From Chloroflexota bacterium (GTDB lineage: Bacteria; Chloroflexota; Anaerolineae; Promineifilales; Promineifilaceae): a DNA stretch of 49,542 nt. Below, piece after piece: positions 44,394 through 49,542 of the stretch. The notes under the pieces are model-generated. The model worked only from the letters and a program-made list of their open reading frames with translations. It had not been told where the DNA came from and did not search any database. The stretch is taken from the NCBI GenBank assembly GCA_024277135.1, contig JAJRVV010000234.1, forward strand, positions 1-49,542, read 5' to 3'. Position 1 is the stretch's first letter, and each line of letters opens with the position of its first letter. Both the position numbers and the translations under genes were made by a program.

Positions 44394-45029
44394 CTACTTA
44401 ATCGGTTCCTTATCAATCTTAAAGACGCAAGCATCGGCCCCCATGGCGATGCACTCAATTTCCTCGATCCGAAACTCCAGCCCGCCGCTCACCCAGCGCA
44501 AAGCCTCTTGCAAAATCCCCACCGCCACGAAGCAAACGGGACGGTTTGTGTGCCGCGCCCAGCACATCGAACAGCGATCAATGTAATACAGGAAATGATC
44601 GTCGAACTCTTTCGTCCGGCTGGTCTGGTCGCTGAATTGGGTGAAGATGCGGGCTACGGCCGGCACGCCGATTTTAAGCTTGGTGGAAAGGGGCAGCACT
44701 TTGAAGGCCAGGTCGCCGACGCCGGCTAATGCCCCAAATTGTTTGAGTCCCCGGGAAAAAATGGCGCGGCCGCCGCGCAATGCCAGCCCCCGGCCGCCGC
44801 GCGGCCCATAAATCTCGTCCAACCCCCGATTCAAATTGGTGATGTAGGCAAAGTCAAAAGCGCGTTCCAGATTGTCAGGCGGCAATTCCTGAATCAAATG
44901 GCGCATGTTGGTGAGGTTGAGCAACGCATGTAAGCCATTGCGCCCCATCACTTCTTCCATGGAATGCAAAAGAATGCGCCCCATTTTATTGGGATAAAAA
45001 TAGCCGGATTCAGAAACCAAGTCTTTCAC
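44394..45029 (-). CDS. V4R-domain protein, copy 2
   Basis: 211 residues from GTG 45029 with GGAGAT upstream. It aligns along its whole length with the protein at 10389-11015: 'FYPNKMGRILLHSMEEVMGRNGLHALLNL', 'ELPPDNLERAFDF', 'EIYGPRGGRGLALRGG', 'CSMCWARHTNRPVCFVAVG', 'IECIAMGADACVFKI'. This copy keeps the final Cys pair typical of V4R. It lies next to a response regulator, which suggests a signalling role. Confidence 0.7.
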   Translation of the reverse strand: MKDLVSESGYFYPNKMGRILLHSMEEVMGRNGLHALLNLTNMRHLIQELPPDNLERAFDFAYITNLNRGLDEIYGPRGGRGLALRGGRAIFSRGLKQFGALAGVGDLAFKVLPLSTKLKIGVPAVARIFTQFSDQTSRTKEFDDHFLYYIDRCSMCWARHTNRPVCFVAVGILQEALRWVSGGLEFRIEEIECIAMGADACVFKIDKEPIK

Positions 45030-45266
45030 GACGATCTCCGGCGTTCACGACCATGTCTCGTCATGTTGTTTTGAGGCATATTTTTGGAAGTTGGGGAGAA
45101 TTGCTTTTTCATTGACGCTGGTTTGCCATTCCCGTAATTACCAAGTGTTGAATACCTGGATACCAGACAACAGACTTGCATAAGTATAACAAGCGGGCAT
45201 CAATTCCACAAAATTTAAGAGAGCATCTGGACGGGAATAGGAAGAAGGTACTGGACGGATGAAGAT
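45030..45266. other. divergent intergenic region
   Basis: Spacer between the V4R gene (leftward) and the GH1 gene (rightward). A TATACT on the minus strand near 45183-45188 could start the V4R transcript, but no clear -35 is seen. No RNA gene or repeat recognised. Confidence 0.4.
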
Positions 45267-45295
45267 TTGGCACAGGTGGGGGAGCGTGTCATAAT
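45267..45295 (+). promoter_or_regulatory. promoter of the GH1 gene
   Basis: TTGGCA (45267-45272), 17-nt spacer, CATAAT (45290-45295) with extended TGT before it. About 25 nt of leader precede the GTG start. Confidence 0.6.
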
Positions 45296-45323
45296 TGACA
45301 AGAACCGGGTAGAGGAGGTTGAT

Positions 45324-46664
45324 GTGGCACAGGCAAAGATGATTTTCCCCCCGGATTTTCTCTGGGGAACGGCAACGGCCGCGCATCAAGTCGAAGGCAA
45401 TAACACAAATAATGATTGGTGGGTCTGGGAACAGGAAGACGGCCGTATTCTCCACGGCCACAAATCCGGGCTGGCCTGTGACTGGTGGCAAAACGCCGAA
45501 GCTGATCTAGATCGGGCGGCCGAGATGGGAAATAACGCGCACCGGCTGTCGCTGGAATGGAGCCGCATCGAACCGGAACCCAGTGTCTTCGACTCCTCGG
45601 CGCTGGATCGGTATCGCCAGATTCTGCAGGCGATGCACGACCGGGGCATCGAGCCGATGGTCACGCTGCATCACTTCAGCAACCCCTTATGGCTGGTGGA
45701 AAAAGAGGATTTCAACTCCGGCGTGGCGGTTGACTACTTCCAACGATACGCCGCCAAAGTGGCGGATGTCCTGGGCGATCTGGTTCCCAAATGGGTGACG
45801 ATCAACGAGCCGATGGTGTACGTGTTCATGCGTTATCTGAAAAAGGCGTTCCCGGCGCCGAAGCAGACCGGCTGGGCGGCGGCGATGCAGGCGACGCGCA
45901 ATTTACTGCGCTGCCACGCTGCCGCCTATCACGCCATCAAGGAAAAGCAGCCGGAGGCGTTGGTGGGCGTGGCCAAGAACATGGCCGTTTTTCAGCCGCG
46001 GCCCGGCGGAAACAGGTTGGATAATTGGTGGGCAGGCCGCATCAGTTGGCTGTTTAATGATATGTGGCACGAAAGTTTGCAGCACGGCCGTCTCCGTTGG
46101 CCGTTGGGTCAGGGGCGCATCAAACATTTGGCCGACTCTTTCGATTTCACCGGCATCAATTATTACACTCGCTTTTATGTCAAATTTCCGCCGCGCGGCG
46201 GTTTGTTGGATAACGAATGGGGGCCGGACGCCATCGTCAGCGACGGCAATTATGGCGAGGTGTACCCCGACGGCATCTTCCAGATGATCAAGCGCGTCCT
46301 GCGCTACGACAAACCGATTTACATCACGGAAAATGGGATACCGGATCAAGCGGATGGGATACGGCCGTCCTTCCTCATCACCCACCTGCGCGAAATCTGG
46401 CGCGCCATCAGCTTTTGTTTCCCGGTGATGGGCTACTACCATTGGAGTTTGGTAGACAACTTTGAATGGGAGCGAGGGTGGACGCAGCGGTTTGGCCTCA
46501 TCGAAATGGATCCAGAAACCCAGGAACGCCATTTGCGGCAGAGCGGCCGTCTCTATCGGGAAATCTGTCGCAGCGGCAGCGTCACCAGCGATATGGCCCA
46601 GCGTTACGCACCCGACCTGATGGACGCCATTTTTCCCGGCCAATCCCCGCCAGCCGTCGCATAG
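45324..46664 (+). CDS. glycoside hydrolase family 1 beta-glycosidase
   Basis: 446 residues from GTG 45324, which has GAGGAGG five nt upstream. GH1 signature 'FLWGTATAAHQVEG', acid/base Glu in 'WVTINEPMVY', nucleophile in 'IYITENGIPD', and 'YYHWSLVDNFEWERGW' near the end. No signal peptide, so cytoplasmic. It hydrolyses beta-linked glucosides or galactosides. Confidence 0.95.
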   Translation: MAQAKMIFPPDFLWGTATAAHQVEGNNTNNDWWVWEQEDGRILHGHKSGLACDWWQNAEADLDRAAEMGNNAHRLSLEWSRIEPEPSVFDSSALDRYRQILQAMHDRGIEPMVTLHHFSNPLWLVEKEDFNSGVAVDYFQRYAAKVADVLGDLVPKWVTINEPMVYVFMRYLKKAFPAPKQTGWAAAMQATRNLLRCHAAAYHAIKEKQPEALVGVAKNMAVFQPRPGGNRLDNWWAGRISWLFNDMWHESLQHGRLRWPLGQGRIKHLADSFDFTGINYYTRFYVKFPPRGGLLDNEWGPDAIVSDGNYGEVYPDGIFQMIKRVLRYDKPIYITENGIPDQADGIRPSFLITHLREIWRAISFCFPVMGYYHWSLVDNFEWERGWTQRFGLIEMDPETQERHLRQSGRLYREICRSGSVTSDMAQRYAPDLMDAIFPGQSPPAVA

Positions 46665-46668
46665 ATTG

Positions 46669-46677
46669 TGGTATAAT
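46669..46677 (+). promoter_or_regulatory. extended -10 promoter of yebC
   Basis: TGGTATAAT, a perfect TATAAT with TGn extension and no good -35, about 130 nt before the ATG. Confidence 0.5.
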
Positions 46678-46805
46678 CGAGCGACAGAAATTCTGAAGAC
46701 CCGCAACTGAAATTCAAAAATCATTGGGATTTCATCATGCCGCTAAAGGCCGATCAATCCAAAATCCCAAATCCAAATCGAAAATCCCAATTAGGAGAAT
46801 GAGGT

Positions 46806-47552
46806 ATGTCCGGACATTCAAAATGGTCCACCATTAAACACAAAAAAGCGGCCACCGACGCCAAGCGGGGCAAGCTGTTTACCCGGTTGGCGAAGGAAAT
46901 CACCATCGCGGCGCGGGAGGGGGGCGGCGATCCCAGTTTCAGTACTCGGCTGGCGCTGGCGATTGAAAAAGCCAAAGCTCAAAATATGCCCAAAGACAAT
47001 ATCGAACGCGCCATCAAGCGGGGCACCGGCGAATTAGAAGGCAGCGAGCTGTTCGAAATGTTGTATGAGGCGTATGCTCCGAATGGGGTCGGGGTACTCA
47101 TCGAAGTCGTTACCGATAACAAGAATCGGGCGATTGCCGACATGCGCCACGTGGTGAACAAAAACGGCGGCAATATAGCCGAATCCGGGTCAGTCGGCTG
47201 GCAGTTCACGCGCAAGGGATACATCGCCATCACCGAAGCCGTGGACGAAGATGAGATTTTTATGGTGGCAGCGGAAGCTGGGGCGGATGACGTTCAGTTT
47301 GGCGAGATGACAGAAATTTTCACCGAAGTGGATGATTTTGGCGCAGTACGCAAGGCGTTGGAAGATGCGGGGGTCAAGCTGGAAGAGGCGAATCTGGTTT
47401 ACGAGCCGAATAATCCCATTGAACTGGAGCAGAGCCAAACGCTGCAAGTGATGAATTTTATCGAGAAGATCGAAGATTTGGATGATGTGCAAAATGTGTA
47501 CTCCACACTGGACATCAGCGACGAAGCTATCGTCATGATGGAGGCGGCGTAA
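46806..47552 (+). CDS. yebC: YebC/PmpR-type regulatory protein
   Basis: 248 residues. 'MSGHSKWSTIKHKKAATDAKRGKLFTRLAKEI' and 'AYAPNGVGVLIEVVTDNKNRA' are family hallmarks. Described as a DNA-binding regulator, with recent work placing relatives at the ribosome. It precedes ruvC as in many bacteria. Confidence 0.96.
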   Translation: MSGHSKWSTIKHKKAATDAKRGKLFTRLAKEITIAAREGGGDPSFSTRLALAIEKAKAQNMPKDNIERAIKRGTGELEGSELFEMLYEAYAPNGVGVLIEVVTDNKNRAIADMRHVVNKNGGNIAESGSVGWQFTRKGYIAITEAVDEDEIFMVAAEAGADDVQFGEMTEIFTEVDDFGAVRKALEDAGVKLEEANLVYEPNNPIELEQSQTLQVMNFIEKIEDLDDVQNVYSTLDISDEAIVMMEAA

Positions 47553-47555
47553 GAA

Positions 47556-47583
47556 AAGGATGAAGGATGAGGGCGGAAGGATG
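47556..47583. repeat. heptanucleotide repeat after yebC (AAGGATG/AGGGCGG)
   Basis: Four in-register units, AAGGATG, AAGGATG, AGGGCGG, AAGGATG, the same family as at 23080 and 42114. Its end forms the left arm of the hairpin at 47572. Confidence 0.85.
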
Positions 47584-47617
47584 AATTTCTGCCACCATCC
47601 TTCCGCCTTCATCTTTT
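47572..47617 (+). terminator. hairpin between yebC and ruvC
   Basis: Perfect arms GGCGGAAGGATG (47572-47583) and CATCCTTCCGCC (47596-47607), then TTCATCTTTTG. A weak terminator, made from a heptad repeat and its inverted copy. Confidence 0.5.
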
Positions 47618-47621
47618 GTTG

Positions 47622-48110
47622 ATGCGTATTTTAGGGCTTGATCCCGGTACGGCGACGACGGGGTATGGGGTGATTGATGAGGTGGACGGCCGTCTTACGG
47701 CCGTTACCTACGGCGTCATCACCACCTCCCCCAAACTTTCTCCCTCAGCTCGATTGCAAATCATATACCAAGACCTGAATCAACTCATTGCCGAATACCA
47801 ACCCGACGCGGCGGCGGTGGAAGAGGTCTTCTTTGGCCGCAACATCACCACTGCCATCAGCGTGGGGCAGGCGCGGGGCGTGCTGTTACTGGCGCTGGCC
47901 AACGCCGGGCTGCCCATCGGCGAATACTCGCCGCCGCGCATCAAAGACGCCGTCACCGGCTACGGCAAGGCGGACAAGGCGCAGGTGCAGCTCATGGTGC
48001 GCAATCTGCTCGACCTGGAAGAAACGCCCCGCCCCGACGACGCCGCCGATGGGCTGGCGGTGGCGATTACCCATCATCAATATAGTCGGTATGAGGCGTT
48101 GTTGGAGTAG
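47622..48110 (+). CDS. ruvC: Holliday junction resolvase RuvC
   Basis: 162 residues from ATG 47622. Catalytic acidic residues in 'LGLDPGTATTGYGVID', 'AAVEEVFFGRN' and 'PRPDDAADGLAVAITH'. It cuts Holliday junctions in recombination repair. ruvA and ruvB do not follow; an AT-rich segment begins right after the gene. Confidence 0.95.
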   Translation: MRILGLDPGTATTGYGVIDEVDGRLTAVTYGVITTSPKLSPSARLQIIYQDLNQLIAEYQPDAAAVEEVFFGRNITTAISVGQARGVLLLALANAGLPIGEYSPPRIKDAVTGYGKADKAQVQLMVRNLLDLEETPRPDDAADGLAVAITHHQYSRYEALLE

Positions 48111-48192
48111 CGCGTGAAACGTGATGGGTATTCAGCTAATCACCACAGCGTTATATCCTCCCTTCAAATCAAAAAGAAGAACATTAGTGTTA

Positions 48193-48222
48193 TTGAATTC
48201 GCAAGGTCTTAGACCGTATAAT
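48193..48222 (+). promoter_or_regulatory. promoter of the AT-rich segment genes
   Basis: TTGAAT (48193-48198), 18-nt spacer, perfect TATAAT (48217-48222), about 35 nt before the ATG at 48257, which has GGGAGGTAGG upstream. Confidence 0.6.
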
Positions 48223-48256
48223 ACGTCAAAGAACTGATATTGCTGGGAGGTAGGTG

Positions 48257-48472
48257 ATGGACACACGAAATCAATTAGTTGATGAATTACTAAAACGATA
48301 TCCAGAAATTGAACATTCATACAATCTCTACCGAAAGTCCGTGAATGTTTATGAGCGTACAAAAGCCGCTATGGGCGCTGCCCCCGAAATTCGCTTCATT
48401 ATTTCCAGTACGCAAACTATAAAGGTTAAAAATGACACAAACTGGTCGTCAAAGATTTTTACGTGTAAGTGA
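48257..48472 (+). CDS. small protein of unknown function
   Basis: 71 residues, starting MDTRNQLVDELLKRYPEIEH. Good ribosome site and promoter. Its 3' end overlaps the protease-like gene by 41 nt in another frame. AT-rich codon use. No family recognised. Confidence 0.5.
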   Translation: MDTRNQLVDELLKRYPEIEHSYNLYRKSVNVYERTKAAMGAAPEIRFIISSTQTIKVKNDTNWSSKIFTCK

Positions 48473-49394
48473 TTGGCATTACTTTCTAAATAATCTTCAA
48501 CGTCAAGAGAATCAGGAGGTTAATCTTTATTATCTTCGGCAGCAATGTTACAAGGATATTGAAAAACTTAGAGAAAGACCTCTCATCGTATATTCCGTAC
48601 AGTTTCCTCCCCCACCATCCCCCATTGGCGTGCCAATTTCAATAGATTTAGAAGATGTAGATGGTTTTACTGATTTAACAGAATCACTCGAAGATGGTAA
48701 CCAAGTTGATGTTTTAATCCATAGCCCAGGAGGATCTCCTGAAGCTACGGAAAGAGTAGTCGCGCTTCTTCGTGAACGCTTCGAGTACATAACTTTTCTT
48801 GTTCCACACTCTGCCTATTCGGCGGCAACAATGATGGCGTTGTCAGGCAATGAAATAATAATGCACCCAAGCGCTAGCCTGGGGCCGATAGATCCACAAA
48901 TAAACGGTACGCCAGCGCGTGTGTTGCGGAGAGGATTTGATAAAGCGCGTGAAGCATTAAAGAATGAAGGACCAGAATCGTTACCCGCATATATCCCATT
49001 GATCGAAAAGTATTCCCTCGAACTATTGGAAATATGCGAAGATTACGAGCGTTTATCGAAAGAGCTTGTAACTCTATGGCTAACGGAGTATATGTTTAGC
49101 GGAGAGCAGGTTGGCGAAACAATAAACACCGCTGTCGAATTTTTTGCCAGTTACGATGAACATAAAACGCATAGCCGCTCGTTGACATTTAGCCGGGTGA
49201 AGCACTTGGGTCTGAATATATCCGTTGCGGATGGGGAATTGAGGGCGTTGTTGAGAGAAGCGCATATCCTTCTAAACGGCTTTTTTAGCGTTACGCCTTT
49301 TGTAAAGGTCTATGAAAACAGTCACGGATTATCTTGGGGGAGACAATTCCAAATTATTACTCAACAACAACCGCAAACTATTGCAAAACAATAG
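48432..49394 (+). CDS. serine protease-like protein of the SDH_sah/ClpP-SppA fold
   Basis: 320 residues. The core 'VDVLIHSPGGSPEATERVVALLRERF' and 'FLVPHSAYSAATMMALSGNEIIMHPSASLGPIDPQ' matches the serine dehydrogenase proteinase family; the nucleophile is the Ser of 'HSAYSAATM'. No signal peptide or transmembrane segment is evident. The gene is clearly AT-rich and lacks the octamer ACGGCCGT common in the rest of the window, suggesting recent acquisition. Function unknown. Confidence 0.78.
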   Translation: MTQTGRQRFLRVSDWHYFLNNLQRQENQEVNLYYLRQQCYKDIEKLRERPLIVYSVQFPPPPSPIGVPISIDLEDVDGFTDLTESLEDGNQVDVLIHSPGGSPEATERVVALLRERFEYITFLVPHSAYSAATMMALSGNEIIMHPSASLGPIDPQINGTPARVLRRGFDKAREALKNEGPESLPAYIPLIEKYSLELLEICEDYERLSKELVTLWLTEYMFSGEQVGETINTAVEFFASYDEHKTHSRSLTFSRVKHLGLNISVADGELRALLREAHILLNGFFSVTPFVKVYENSHGLSWGRQFQIITQQQPQTIAKQ

Positions 49395-49452
49395 TCCCAA
49401 CTAAGCCTAAATTTCGCACCTTTCCAATCGAATAGAAAGAGGAAAAACATAC

Positions 49453-49524
49453 CAATCTTGCTGGCCGCATCGCGTTAATCCGTTTCCTGGTCAGTCAGGC
49501 TTACCTGACAGATTGGCAAGATTG
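49453..49524. repeat. inverted repeats at the right edge
   Basis: CAATCTTGC (49453-49461) with GCAAGATTG (49516-49524), enclosing GTCAGG-CTTA-CCTGAC. Non-coding, no T-run. Possibly another dispersed palindrome or the edge of the acquired segment. Confidence 0.4.
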
Positions 49525-49542
49525 TATTTCTGCTGCCTCGTC

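Overview
The window is about 49.5 kb of a moderately GC-rich bacterial chromosome with densely packed genes on both strands. Gene content suggests a Chloroflexota member, probably Anaerolineae-like. The supporting genes are an ECF sigma/anti-sigma/bactofilin-like operon, DUF4013 and DUF4870-type membrane proteins, a Rieske-glutamate-synthase-like fusion, secreted beta-propeller proteins with a '[YF]-x-P-[LV]-[VM]' type C-terminus, a Rex repressor and V4R proteins. This assignment is inference; no rRNA or tRNA gene was seen.

Layout: (1) 0.2-2.8 kb (-): ECF sigma factor and a membrane anti-sigma factor with three tandem extracellular domains. (2) 3.0-10.3 kb (+): an MtaD-type amidohydrolase fused to a CYTH-like domain, a small membrane protein, an acyl-CoA carboxylase set (carboxyltransferase, biotin carboxylase, biotin carrier), a CYTH protein and a NUDIX hydrolase. 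(3) 10.4-13.9 kb (+): V4R protein, NifU-type scaffold, Rieske-GltS fusion and Rex with a probable self-operator. (4) 14.0-17.1 kb (+): two secreted-protein genes disrupted by two small foldback elements with target duplications and by an in-frame amber codon. (5) 17.4-26.1 kb: heme operon (MerR-like regulator, hemA, hemCD fusion, hemB, hemE, hemH), then an inward-facing VapBC module, then hemL. (6) 26.3-31.6 kb: orphan two-domain ABC permease, second ECF/anti-sigma/bactofilin-like operon and two small membrane-protein genes. (7) 31.7-36.4 kb: leuS behind an apparent leucine leader-peptide attenuator, EF-P and an MscS channel. (8) 36.4-45.0 kb (-): GT39-like glycosyltransferase, MazEF, a very large YfhO-flippase fusion, a response regulator and a second V4R protein. 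(9) 45.3-48.1 kb (+): GH1 glycosidase, YebC and RuvC. (10) 48.1-49.5 kb: AT-rich segment with a ClpP/SppA-fold serine protease-like gene.

Three genome-scale signals overlie this. The octamer palindrome ACGGCCGT occurs about 70 times by hand count, where about one is expected by chance. Degenerate heptanucleotide tandem repeats lie at gene borders and even inside hemD, leuS and the YfhO gene. Perfect palindromes are reused as hairpins. The most notable regulatory element is the 5' leader of leuS (31762-32040). It has a strong promoter, a short ORF with four Leu codons in six (two of them TTA), a hairpin, and mutually exclusive antiterminator and terminator helices. This is the architecture of ribosome-mediated transcription attenuation.
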